From: Thermomucor indicae-seudaticae
Lineage: Eukaryota; Mucoromycota; Mucoromycetes; Mucorales; Lichtheimiaceae
DNA: 20,438 nucleotides
Direction: 5' to 3'
NCBI GenBank assembly: GCA_000787465.1
Contig: JSYX01000544.1
Span: forward strand, 1 to 20,438
Part shown: one piece after another, positions 7,798-17,951 of the stretch
Position numbering within the stretch: position 1 is the stretch's first letter
Layout of the letters: each line of letters opens with the position of its first letter
Notes under the pieces: generated by a model
What the model saw: the letters and a program-made list of their open reading frames with translations, nothing else
What the model was told of the DNA's origin: nothing
Database searches by the model: none
Made by a program: the position numbers and the translations under genes

Positions 7798-10019
7798 TTA
7801 CTCAATTGCTGAACGTGGATCCATCAAAAGTGCTTTGCCTTCTCCAAGACAAGCCAGCTGTTCATTGGTGACAACCGCTTGTCTGTATATTCGCTCCAGT
7901 GGGGATGTTTCCGGTCGACGTTGTAATGCTAACAATAAATACGCGCTCAGCTTCTTGTTCAAGAGAAAAAAAACGGCGGGGGGTGTGTTACCTAGAATGG
8001 CAGCATTCACTTCGGTAGCTAGCCGTTCTCGACCGGAAGGATTCATCACATGCGCCATAGGACTCGATGCTGGGTCTGGATACGCAGTCAACGAGAAGAT
8101 TTCCTAATAAAAACGGTGGTTATGCCCAATCTGATCATGATCACAAGCATCAGGTTGACTTTACCATCAGTCGATTGCGGATCTTGGGTCGCGTGTCATG
8201 CCAGTACTCCCGTTGTATCTGCTGTCCATATTCAATGATATGTGTCATCGTATCGTCTGTTCCGTTTTCAGACACAGTGTCCCCTCGGCGCTTTGATGCA
8301 TTTCCATTACACTCTCCAGCTTTCCCGTCATCGATATCCATCCGCTGATCATACGAACAAGATGGATCGATCGCATCAAATCGTCGTTTTGACTTGACCC
8401 TTGGTATGCCTTCTTCTTCTTCTTCTGCAGCAGCCTCGCTTCCTGCAGGAACCATCTCCTCGTCTTCATCATCCATTGTTTCTCTAGTAGCAGTCCATCG
8501 CTGACTTTTACTGCGTTTCTTTTGCTCACAGTATTGAAGCATCATTTCAACAAATTTTCGACATTTTAGCTCAAACATCATATCCGCTCGGATTCTATCC
8601 TCATACAGTGACTCTGGGAAATCATCGTCTGCAAGCTGAATGGCTTGATCGATATCTCCCGCCCTGATCGCCTCCAGTATCCCTGTCGACCGTCTATGAT
8701 GAGTATCCCAAAGTGAATAACCAATCTGACACGCTTACCCAGCCGTTCAACCGCATCCGTCTCTTCTTGAGCTGGATTTACAGGGTCCAATCCATTATGC
8801 GAAATTTGCAATGTACGACCGGTGGTGTATTGTATGTCCTTTCGCAGCGCCAGAACGGTGTTCCTATATCCTTGGTAGACAAGATACGACATGACCAAGC
8901 GATCTGTTATATCGGTAGCGTCTATTATCTTTTGATTCGACGAGGAAGGACTGGCAGCCAGTAGCCGTCGGACAGCGATATCATTTCGAAGAACAGAGGA
9001 TTGCTCCTGATGAGGATGATAATAACAACCAGTCAACACCAGCCAAGAACGGTATACTTTTTGTAAATGTTCAAGTGACTTGCCATGGTATAATGAATGA
9101 TATCAAAGACAAAGGGTTCTTTTCCAAAGTTGACATGTACACGCTCCCCTGGAGTGCGTAAGCCAATGCATGGATAGAGTCGAGTGTTCATAGGGATCGA
9201 GCGGAATGCTGTACCGAGGTACACTCCGTTCTTGGTATAAAAGGCTGACCCGTCTGCCATATTGACACCGCATCCAATCACATCACCGGTTGTAAAGCAA
9301 GGACCATAGGTCTTGCCAGTTCCGGAGCCTTCAAACGAATGCCCGTCATCGCCGTGATAGCCCCAAGAATCCTTATCCCATCCTAATTCATAGATCAGAC
9401 TCTAGAAGCACATGGCTCGACCCGACTTGAATGCTCACCTGGTAGCCGATCCAGCTCGTTCCGTCCACTACAGAATCCGATGCCGATAAAGCCGTCTTCT
9501 CCCTTGGATATCACGCGCATTTCAAAGTAGTAAATTCCGCACTGACGTGGCATTGGAAAATCGCTTCTGACCGACGCAGCATGGGATTCACTTTTGCCAG
9601 GCCCTTCATAAAGAAAGGGGGTGAATGAACATGCGGGCAAGATAAACAAAAAGGAGGAGGAGGACTTTTATACCTGTGTAGGTCAAATCAAGGCCAGTTT
9701 CACCGACTTCAAGATGACGAGACTTGTCCTCACGATTCAAAACGGAAGGGAGTCTTAGGTCGATCTGATGCCAGACCTCGCTGTATTCGGGAGCACGACC
9801 GAGGCCTTTCTCGCGTCGCCGAAAGTCCATGTGTCGTTTCTTAAAGTAATTGTATTGTTTCCAAGCAAGGTCGGCATAAAGCGTGTGTTCGAGGTAAGCG
9901 GGGTACGTGGGTGGTTCGAGGTCGGCTGGTGGCGGATCGAGGCGGGCTGAAGAAGAACTGCTCGTCGGCGAGCGTGGTGAATCAGGAGGGCTCCATGAGA
10001 GCCATCGTAATGTTGACAT
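7798..10019 (-). CDS. GID1: RanBPM/Gid1-type SPRY-LisH-CTLH-CRA protein (GID/CTLH ubiquitin ligase subunit)
   Basis: Seven exons: 10019-9674, 9603-9439, 9382-9084, 9006-8739, 8682-8165, 8103-7992, 7928-7798; about 612 residues. Residues 1-45 are Ser/Pro-rich. A SPRY domain follows (about 110-255; landmarks [45 protein letters not shown]). Next come LisH (about 302-334, [20 protein letters not shown]), CTLH (about 361-410, [11 protein letters not shown] and [12 protein letters not shown]) and a C-terminal CRA region (from about 533: [38 protein letters not shown]). Proteins of this architecture scaffold the GID/CTLH E3 ligase that marks metabolic enzymes for degradation. Odd points: a ~100-residue charged insertion (acidic EEEEE run, then KSKRR) lies between CTLH and CRA, and one intron (9007-9083) is GC-AG. 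All phases agree with this model. Start at 10019 is the first in-frame ATG before the SPRY. It shares a promoter with the metacaspase gene. Confidence 0.94.
9007..9083 (-). other. GC-AG intron in the Gid1-like gene
   Basis: The 77 nt intron (minus strand) has donor ATG|GCAAGT and acceptor ATCAG. Neither nearby GT (GTCACT, GTATAC) joins in frame to the downstream LisH exon; the GC donor does, in phase 0. It is the second GCAAGT donor in this window. Confidence 0.75.
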
Positions 10020-10320
10020 TTGTTTCGTTGACGCGCAATCCCGCAGAAAGAGAAAAAGGAGAAAAGAAACGGAAGCCCAAAGTTGAGGACCCTTTATGCG
10101 GTGTTACTCTGTAAAAATATACGTGAGTAAAATTTCCGCCCCGTTGTTGATCGCAGGTAAAAAGGACCTTGTGTTTCAAAAGCACCCTTTTTTAGGGGTG
10201 GGCCGTCAGAGGGCATGTGTTTGTTTGCTTTGAGAGTATCGCATCGTAATACTGCTTGTAAGCTGCATGACTGCCAATGTGCTGCGGTAAGGGCCACAAA
10301 AGGGAATTCAATTTCGGGCC
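10020..10320. promoter_or_regulatory. 301 bp shared divergent promoter (Gid1-like / metacaspase)
   Basis: The segment lies between the two start codons and holds no gene. One AGGGG (10194-10198), a possible stress-response element, lies about 125 bp upstream of the metacaspase ATG. An AT-rich AAAAATATACG sits near 10113-10123. No classical TATA box could be assigned with confidence. Confidence 0.5.
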
Positions 10321-12441
10321 ATGGCCCAGTCCACCTTTTCTTTCCAATCCCCAATGTCATATTATCCAGGTCAATACGGTACGCGTGGCTACGGCCAACC
10401 TCCTCCTTATCCTCCACAGTATGGAGGCTATCCACCACCACCTCCACCCATGGCTGGTGGTAGTTCATATCCTCCACCGCCAGGTCCATATGGTGGTTAT
10501 CCCCCACCGACTTACCCACCTCCACCACCCACCAACTCGTACCCTGGGCCGCCAGCTTCAGTAAGTCCTACCACAGAGAGAGAGAGCATTCCGATGAGCA
10601 AGGTGTTTGACTGACAGTTTTCCCCACAGTATGCTCCTCCTTCAACACAACCGCCCGGCTACCGACCTTACCCATCCAATGAGCCCATTCGGCCACCAGG
10701 CTATACCGGTAATGAGTTTGGCCCCTGTTTACAGTAAATAAGCAGACCGATTGACCCCGATGCGCAGGTCCTGATCCTGTGTTCGGACCAAGCGATCCGT
10801 CCGGTGTGCACGCCAATTATCCACAGCCGCCGCAATCCATGCACAATGCGCAACCCAATCCAGGTACCATTGAGAGAGAGAGAGAGAGAGAGTGAGTGAG
10901 TGAGACGAGCGATGGAGAGGGACTGATGTATGTATACGAAACGTCAAGTGCCTTATGCAAGCCATGCACAGTTGCCAAATAACTTTGTGCTGCACGTCAA
11001 TCCTGCAATGAAGAACCAACCACCGCCCAACTTTCAACTGTCCAACTGTGAGTATCGACTTGCTGCTGGCCGATGATGATTCGATAAGCTTATCTCTGTC
11101 TCTGTGGAAGGTCAAGGACGCAAACGGGCGTTGCTGATTGGTATCAATTACTTTGGAAGTCCCAATGAGCTCAAAGGTTTGCGTTTTGGATTCACGTCCT
11201 GATGTATGTGTGAAAACTCAATCTATTTGTTGTAGGATGTATCAATGATGTACATAACGTCAAGGACTTTTTGGTGACACTGTACAACTTTCGACCGGTA
11301 AATGATGGATTGTTGTTGTGATGATAAGACCAGGCTTCTGACGAAAATGTTTGTCAGGAGGATATGGTCATCCTGACCGATGATCAGGCGGACCCGCGGT
11401 TCCATCCAACGCGGCAAAACATGATTGCGGCGATGCAATGGCTTGTGCATGATGCGCGTCCAAACGATTCGTAAGTCGGATGTTTTGTCTAGGAAAAACT
11501 CTCAAGTAACTTTGGCGTCTGTCTGTAGATTCTTTTTCCATTACAGTGGACATGGAGGCAGAGTGCGTAGTAAGAGCAGCAGTGGTAAGATCATTCTTGT
11601 TCTAACGGAGGGGACGCATTAGGTCAAGGATACGAATGGGGATGAAGATGATGGTTGGGAGTAAGTCATAAACGCTTTTTTTTTAGCGCGATAGTGCCTC
11701 ATCTAATTCATTTCGGGTAGTGAAACCATTTATCCTGTGGATCACAAGATGTATCCGGGCAACAGCGGACAAATCGTGGACGACGTAAGGAGTTGGAGAA
11801 TGTCGTCTTGTACTGGAAGAATTGCTCAGAATAAGATGTACAAAAGGAAATGCATGAAATCTTGGTGCGACCACTGCCGCCCGGTTGCCGTCTAACCGCG
11901 ATCTTTGACAGCTGCCACTCTGGCACTGCACTTGACTTGCCGTACGTCTATTCGACACAGGGTGCTCTGAAGGAGCAGAACCTGTTCAAGGATGCTGGCT
12001 CAGGGTTATTGAGGGCTGGGTTGGCGTATGCAAGCGGCAATGTAGGTGGCGCACTGTCAAGCGTCATGTCATTGGGAAGCAAGCTCATGAGAGGCAAGTC
12101 GGTGGATGAACGAGTGAAGCAGTTCAAGAGCTCGGCTGCAGATGTGATTATGTTTTCGGGTTGCAAGGATGAGCAGACTTCAGCGGATGCGTTTGAAGCG
12201 GGTAGAAGCACCGGCGCAATGAGTCATGCATTCACAAGTAAGTACTTGTCATTTCGAGATTAGACTAGACAGACGGATAGATAGCTCATCCCTTCTTGTA
12301 GCTGCCTTGAGGGCAAACCGTAACCAGTCTTACCTTCAACTCCTCAACTCGGTTCGTGATATCCTTCGCTCCAAGTATTCCCAAAGACCTCAGCTTTCAT
12401 CTTCGCACCCAATTGATGTGAACCTTTTATTCATTCTGTAA
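10321..12441 (+). CDS. MCA1: Type I metacaspase (caspase-like cysteine peptidase)
   Basis: Twelve exons: 10321-10560, 10630-10708, 10768-10863, 10949-11047, 11111-11176, 11236-11297, 11358-11470, 11529-11562, 11623-11660, 11721-11784, 11847-12237, 12302-12441. All junctions are GT-AG and in phase, giving about 473 residues. The first ~160 residues are a Pro/Tyr/Gly-rich prodomain (PPPPPP, GGYPPP repeats) typical of fungal type I metacaspases. The p20-like domain starts [14 protein letters not shown]. The catalytic dyad is His260 (HYSGHGGR) and Cys320 ([15 protein letters not shown]). The acidic [18 protein letters not shown] segment, expected to bind calcium, is present, as is the p10-like region ([14 protein letters not shown]). 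Metacaspases cleave after Arg/Lys and act in stress response, aggregate clearance and cell death. The gene converges on HUT1. Very short exons (34 and 38 nt) surround the catalytic His. Confidence 0.96.
10870..10904. repeat. GA-rich microsatellite inside metacaspase intron 3
   Basis: A (GA)n tract followed by GTGA tetramers lies within the 85 nt intron 10864-10948. It is likely polymorphic in length. The donor (GTACCA) is weak. Confidence 0.8.
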
Positions 12442-12520
12442 ATCTATTTTGCCGAAAGATATGCGATGATTGCGTGTATAAAAATGCCTACAAAAAAATT
12501 GCAGTTTACGAATTATTACT
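12442..12520. terminator. 79 bp convergent 3' gap between metacaspase and HUT1
   Basis: Only 79 bp separate the two stop codons, so 3' untranslated regions of the two genes very likely overlap. No canonical AATAAA was found in this gap. Confidence 0.5.
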
Positions 12521-13651
12521 CTAGGCGACTTTGCTCGGCGCTTTGCCGACAACAGTCGCATTGTTACTGGATTCTCGTTGACTTGATTTTTTCACATAGG
12601 CTTCAATACCGATGCCTGTAAAAAAAAACAAGTGTCGGCATACTGAAATCCAACAAAAGAAGATTATCGACTTACCTGAAAAGACAAGAACGACACCGAG
12701 CCATTGGCCGAGGGACAATGTATGATTAAACCAAAAGACGCTCAGAAGCATGGTGAACAATTTGCGGGTGACAGTGACGGTGACGAGGCGCAAGCTGCCG
12801 TAATGCTGCAAGGTGTAAAAGATGAAGACCTGGCCGAGGGCACCGCATGCGCCAAAGAGTAAAATGTCGTGGATCACGGCTGGATGTGTGCGGCAGAACC
12901 GGAGCGCTTGCCAGAGCTCGCCATTGTTATAAGGATTGACCAGGAGGTAGATGGCTTGGTAGACAGAACCGATGGCGTTCATGAAGAACATCATGTGCTG
13001 GCCGCTCGTACTGGTTTTGTATGCGTGGAAGATCTGGTCCTGGGTCGCGTTCGTGAGACCATCGATGGCGAGATTGGTGCCAAGGAGAAAGAGGCCCCAG
13101 AGCGAGTTGCTGACGACTTTGTGGTTGTTCTCGATGGGATGATAGAGCATGAACATGGATACGCCAGCGGTGACGAGGGCGACACACATGTACTTGTAAA
13201 GCGGGAACCTCCGGCGGTAGACGAGCACGTTCATGAGCATGACCGGAATCAGTTTGCACGATTTACCGAGGATCATGGTCGGGTAATCAATGTGCTTCAG
13301 GGCCGCATAGCCAAATGGCGATCCGATGCAGTTGAGGAACGCGACCTGGGCATACTTGCGATAAAGCGGTGCGGGTGTGGATGCCAGACCGAGGAGGCGA
13401 CCGGAGGCTTTAATGTAACCGAGGGCGACGATGGCCGCGATCACGGACTGGATCAGATTCAGAAAGATGAAGAACTTGAACCTTTCGGGTTTGTCACCGT
13501 CGTAGTAGGGCGTGGTGCTGACGCGCTCCTGAACGACACCCCAGGTCAGAAAACATGCGTAGATTCCGGCGACGCAGAGCGTGAATCGAAGCATGTGGGG
13601 CCAACCGGCGGGAGGGGGAAAACGCAAAGATGCTTTATGCAAACCAAGCAA
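12521..13651 (-). CDS. HUT1: ER nucleotide(-sugar) transporter, HUT1/SLC35B1 family
   Basis: Two exons, 13651-12676 and 12615-12521, give about 356 residues with roughly ten hydrophobic helices, the size of the SLC35B family. Landmarks are GIYACFLTWGVVQERV in the first helix, LNCIGSPFGYAALKHIDYPT, the signature LGKSCKLIPVMLMNVLVYRR, and TVTRKLFTMLLSVFWFNHTL. Yeast and fission-yeast Hut1 were described as UDP-galactose/UDP-glucose carriers of the ER. The animal homologue SLC35B1 has been reported as an ATP/ADP exchanger of the ER, so the substrate should be left open. The first ATG at 13651 gives a 19-residue tail before helix 1; a second ATG at 13594 would start almost at the helix. The intron has 60 nt and no in-frame stop, so an unspliced message is also fully coding (see findings). 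The C-terminus is hydrophilic and lysine-rich. Confidence 0.94.
   Translation of the reverse strand: MLGLHKASLRFPPPAGWPHMLRFTLCVAGIYACFLTWGVVQERVSTTPYYDGDKPERFKFFIFLNLIQSVIAAIVALGYIKASGRLLGLASTPAPLYRKYAQVAFLNCIGSPFGYAALKHIDYPTMILGKSCKLIPVMLMNVLVYRRRFPLYKYMCVALVTAGVSMFMLYHPIENNHKVVSNSLWGLFLLGTNLAIDGLTNATQDQIFHAYKTSTSGQHMMFFMNAIGSVYQAIYLLVNPYNNGELWQALRFCRTHPAVIHDILLFGACGALGQVFIFYTLQHYGSLRLVTVTVTRKLFTMLLSVFWFNHTLSLGQWLGVVLVFSGKSIIFFCWISVCRHLFFFTGIGIEAYVKKSSQRESSNNATVVGKAPSKVA
12616..12675 (-). other. Stop-free, phase-preserving 60 nt intron in HUT1
   Basis: Donor GTAAGT and a strong poly-pyrimidine-ACAG acceptor support splicing. The family expects the last helix (VVLVFSG) to continue directly as IGIEAY. 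Retention would insert 20 mostly hydrophobic residues without shifting the frame. Confidence 0.85.
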
Positions 13652-14850
13652 ATTGGATTGTTGCCCAAATTAAGCCAATGCAGGTCCGCCACGTCAGCCA
13701 AAGAACCAAGTGAGAGCCCTTTTTTCGATCACGATGTTTGGGAGCTGTGCCTGAAAGTTGTGATGAAGTCGTTAACAGTCAATGACTTCTTGTTATGAGC
13801 GGGCTCCCTAACAATGCTCTTAAGCAAACAAACACAGGCGTCTCACTACTACATACCCCCACGATGCCCGAGAACCTAAGATTCTTAATATCAGCACGTT
13901 TGCATGAATCAGGTCTTTTTTGGTACCACCGTCTGCTTTATCAATGGTGACCTTAATCTCTCGCTTTCTTGTTGTGTTTCGCTACCGCCACGTTAGTGGT
14001 ATTACTTTTTGTACATAACAGCAATGGGACACGAAATACGCAACAAAGGCTGTTACGTTTTGCAGTTTAAACTTGGAGACACACATCTCACGAGTAACCA
14101 ACCTCTTTGGTTCCACAGAGAGATGCTATCGCGGTATCTGTGGCCGCCATCGCTTCTGTGCTCCGATACCTTGATCAACAGACGGTTATTTTAGAAAAAA
14201 ATGTTCTTGCTGATCCAGCGTCTAGTGTCCGTTTCTTTTTTTTAGCTTGAGGGACATTCATATCGCTCCATGTGTATATGCTATCCATGCTTTCCTTTTT
14301 TGCTTTTGCCTATCCTGAAGCAGCAATGTGATGGTCCATCCAAACAAGTCTCTGGGCTTGTTTCTCTTTTGGAACGGATCGGTTTCTAGATTTGCCGTGG
14401 ACTATTGTTCTAGAAGAATAAACGGAAGAGTTACCGTAATACACTGGAACCGCAATGACCCCATACGAGTTCAATGGAAAGCATTGGGAAGAATCAGCGG
14501 TTGCACGCTTGGGCAAAGCATCGCGCATACATGGCAAGAATGACCGTATGCACTCTGAATTCGTTACAGATAGAAACGGTGCAGCCCTGGTTTGATCAAT
14601 GTACGCAAACATGCCATAGGCTTAGACTCTTTAGAGCGTCAATTTTACACAAAGGAGGTCAAAAGAGATCAAATTGTTTCTTGTTTATACAAAAACAAGA
14701 AAAAGACAAGAGCAGGAGGAGGAGGAGAATGCAAGGTCGGCCCAGGAGACGGCCATACAAAGACGTACAAACAATATTCTAATGTTGTTTTTAGACAACA
14801 AGGACAAAGTTCGCCTCATACAAGGCTAAGGAACATCCAGAGATCATCGC
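13652..14850. other. HUT1 upstream region and gene-free stretch
   Basis: Only short open frames without recognisable domains occur on either strand (for example 14310-14612 minus, 100 codons). A CCAAT (13674) lies just upstream of the HUT1 start on the opposite strand. I see no RNA gene, intact mobile element or tandem repeat here. Confidence 0.5.
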
Positions 14851-15830
14851 AGAAGCCCGAACGTCTTGGCCCGCGAGCCACTGACCAAAGTCCGAGTCAG
14901 AGTCAACGCTCTCTCTCTCTGGCATACGTATGACGCGTGTCAGCCACTGCTTACCACCGCAAAACCCGCCAAATGGCCCAACACGAAGGCAGGATTTTCC
15001 CCCCACCCGGCGGAGTGGCCCCCAGGAGAACGAGGGAGGCAATGGATATATGTATGCCCGACACCGCTCGCGGCGAAGCATCCGCATCAAGCGTTCTCGG
15101 TACTAGAGGCCACAGGATTAGGGGACGAGCTGCAGATAGATATTTATTGCGCCCAAAATTTCCACAAACCGAGTTTGTACGGGACAACTCGTGTCCAAGT
15201 TGGCGGCCAGAATACGCATTGGCGCGCAGAGCTCGCGATGTGGGAACCCGCGCGGTTGACCTCAGGCGGACTGCAAAGGATATGTGGATGTCTCAGCGGT
15301 TTCAGTGGCCCTGCGTGTTTAGCACGCACGGAGTCCCCCCCCCCGCCTATTTTGCGTTAAGCAAGGCCAGTGTTCTATGCGAAAAGGTCCATATGGAGGA
15401 TAAGCATACTCCCCTGAGGCAGTCAAGGTGCCAGCCACCACCACGAGATCAAGAGACGCAGGCTAGATGCGCCAAGAGCAAGAGTGCTTGCTGCTGACAA
15501 CATTGGCGGTTCAGGGAGAGCCGCCTCTGGTTCCTTGTGCAAAAAAGCAAGTCAGTAAGAAAAAGACAAGGTCGCACGTTTCCAGACACTCGATACGTAC
15601 AAAGAGGAACTGCTCTAGCGCGCCGCGGCGCATGCTAGCAGAAAGAGCGCAGAGCGAAGCGGAATGGACGCTTCCGGCCGTCGAATCCAATGTTAGTGCG
15701 GTCGCTACACCCGTTTGTTACAGCGGTCAATGAGTAAAAAGTCCTATACCGTTACACGCAGGATGACTACCAACGCAGAAAGGAGCGCAAAATTGTTCCC
15801 CGTGCAAAAGGATAACGAAAACTAGTTTCC
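14851..15830. other. GC/CpG-rich segment without a supported gene
   Basis: Base composition rises compared with the AT-rich flanks. A plus frame is open for 165 codons (14866-15360) but has no ATG at its start and no recognisable domain. Overlapping frames on both strands are also open, as expected of GC-rich DNA. A run of C residues lies near 15339-15347. Confidence 0.4.
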
Positions 15831-17304
15831 GGCGGGGTCGGTCTATTTATACTCTTTTCTTGTTTGTCTGTTTGAGACATACGCCGAGTAAACGCTATAA
15901 TTTCCATCACCTTCTTTCGAGTACAATTATATCTCACTGGCTTTGTCTTACGTCGTAGCTTTCTTACCTACGTATAGTATTGGTTGAGAGCAAATCATTG
16001 CTGTGCAAAGTGGTCCTTGCGGTCAAGACTTTCAACTCTCATATCAGGTTATGTTCAAGATTTTCCCTTTTATGGTCGTTTAACAGGATCACCACTCAGA
16101 CAGAAGCAAGTGTCCAGACAGGACTACCCTCGGTTCCAAAAGCATACGCTCCCGGATTGTAACAGGATTAGTGTCTTCTAGAAAAGTCATATATACCCAA
16201 AGAAGAGTGTGAAGGTGAATGCGAGTATGAATGCGGCTATATGTGTATCTTTCTGTTTGTGCATTATGAAGCAGCAGACAAATAATAAGCACTTGATCAG
16301 GACATTGAATGAATGCCTCGCTTGGATACATATTTACGGTCACTAGTGATACGTTTGGATTCCGTAGCCGTACATGCACTTTAGCAGATAACGAGGTTCA
16401 TGTCAGCGTTTTGTGCACGGACCTCTGTCACAAGACATCATCGAATATCTTTAAAGGGATAGCATTATCGCATTTTTGAACACGATACTGATATCTCCCT
16501 GGACATTATAACGACGCATCATTAGGGTCATTAAAAAAATCGAAATTGTATGAAAGTATATTAAAAAAGAAGCTGATTGTGGAGGAGCCAGACAAAAGAA
16601 TAGAAGCAAGAGACAAGAATACAACCGTGACGCAGGAAAGAAAATGTACTAAAAAGTGTTCTTAATGACCGGTTACATGGCGTACACGTTCGAGCTCGTT
16701 TGCTACTTGTCTGTGCGCCGCCGAAACCGCAAGTCTTTTTTTTTTTTTGTTCAATAGCACCAGACCCTTCTCTTACCGCATAAAGCTTCCAGGTGGGTCT
16801 TTTCAAACCTTCGTTGGTCAAACCAACGCTTGTTCATCACGCACCTCCTCAAGAAACTCTAATCTCGCCTTCAGGGTCGCCTTTTTCCACTCGAGGAACC
16901 GTCCGCTTTCTCCCGGCACAGAAGGCTGCTGACCTCAAACATGTCCGCAGCGAATACGCACAGACACGCGTTGGTTCTGTCGGTTTGGAGGAACAGTGCT
17001 TCTGCTTGCTATGGCCGTCTATGAGTAAAAAAGGTCCTCATGCCATGAGCCAAGATGGATGACCACCGACCGAGGAAACGCTCGTGGAATTGATCATGCT
17101 GAAATAGGCAATCGTGCCCATTCTGGCGAGACCATGGGGCGGTTGGGAGTTAAGGCACGATTACTTGGCATTAGGATTGTCGCGTCCAGTTTGCATCAGA
17201 AAAAAGTGTCAATAATAATACAGAGCAAATGTCGAAGGTCGGAACCATTGTCTACGTCTCGATCAATGAGTGGTTGATTCGTTATTGATATGATGTCTAT
17301 TTGA
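15831..17304. other. Gene-poor segment with an isolated TATA-like box
   Basis: TATTTATA at about 15844-15851 is followed by a pyrimidine-rich stretch, which looks like a promoter core, but no convincing coding region follows. Short open frames (up to 96 codons) show no domain. A T13 run lies at 16736-16748. Confidence 0.4.
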
Positions 17305-17946
17305 CTCAACCAAGCCCTCACAGAAGCGCGTGATCCAATTACTGCACTTGAGGCTCGCAACCAACAGTTGACAGCACAGCTGAATTCTAACCGCTAATAC
17401 ATGCCCAATCGAGGCTTCAGACCGACTTTTCAGCAGCGGCAACAGCCAATCCTCGCTACTATCATCTGCCAGCTCTAACAACGTCTGGAACAACGCCCGT
17501 GAGCGGTTCGTGCCCCTTTCCCCTTCCCCGTCTGCATCCGATATAGAACGCCTTCAGCGTCGCCAAGCAGCCGCAGCTCGCGCCTTCACCCACCTCTCAA
17601 ACAACCACGGTTTCATTTACGTCTACCTACCTGCCTGCCTGCCCGCGCCCGTATTCCAGCAAGACAAATGCGTGGTCGCTTCCGACAGCTCGGAATTGAC
17701 AACAACCGTGTACTGGACATTCACTATCCAGACCGCCAAGTGGTCGCCTTGCTGATACATAACGACTTTCGAGAGGAACTTTCGCAGACTTTGGCTAAAT
17801 TTGGCAGCACTTGTACGAGCTGCACAAGGTTTGCAAGGCGCAGGAAGAAAGAGGAATGGCAGTGGATGCACTCCAAGCGATGGCAGTCAACTTTGTGTAT
17901 CTGTTCACGATCACAGAACACGACTGCAGATCGTACCTCACCTAGG
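17305..17946 (+). pseudogene. LINE-type retrotransposon gag-like ORF1 relic
   Basis: Three consecutive open segments in different frames form one decayed protein. The first is a coiled-coil-like piece (17305-17397, containing EARNQQLTAQL). The second is a Ser/Asn-rich and Gln/Ala-rich piece (to about 17650, containing ASDIERLQRRQAAAARAF and NNHGFIYVYLP). The third (17651 to about 17805) contains RQLGIDNNRVLDIHYPDR and QVVALLIHNDFREEL. The last two strings match what I remember of gag-like ORF1 proteins of non-LTR elements in Mucorales genomes. That recollection needs a database check. A further open stretch (to the TAG at 17944-17946, containing AQEERGMAVDALQAMAV) may be its continuation after another frameshift. 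No reverse transcriptase is present downstream, so this is a truncated, dead copy. Confidence 0.55.
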
Positions 17947-17951
17947 TCTCC

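Noticed and set aside
12869..13798. 309-codon plus-strand open frame
   Set aside because: It lies entirely opposite the HUT1 coding exon and its upstream region. The HUT1 frame carries clear membrane helices and family motifs.
14866..15360. 165-codon plus-strand open frame in the GC-rich block
   Set aside because: There is no ATG at the beginning and no recognisable motif, and overlapping frames on both strands are equally open.
15600..15700. Possible tRNA B-box-like GTCGAATCC
   Set aside because: No matching A box, acceptor stem or anticodon arm could be paired around it.
15980..16162. Short frame after the TATA-like box with a possible 39 nt intron
   Set aside because: The intron would be unusually short, the product is about 47 residues without motifs, and the frame is open with or without splicing.
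16736..16748. T13 run considered as a poly(A) tail of a minus-strand retroposon
   Set aside because: No coding sequence of a retroposon adjoins it and no target-site duplication was seen. A plain homopolymer is sufficient.
17263..17493. Minus-strand open frame of 76 codons
   Set aside because: It is opposite the coiled-coil and Ser-rich part of the gag-like relic, which reads sensibly on the plus strand.
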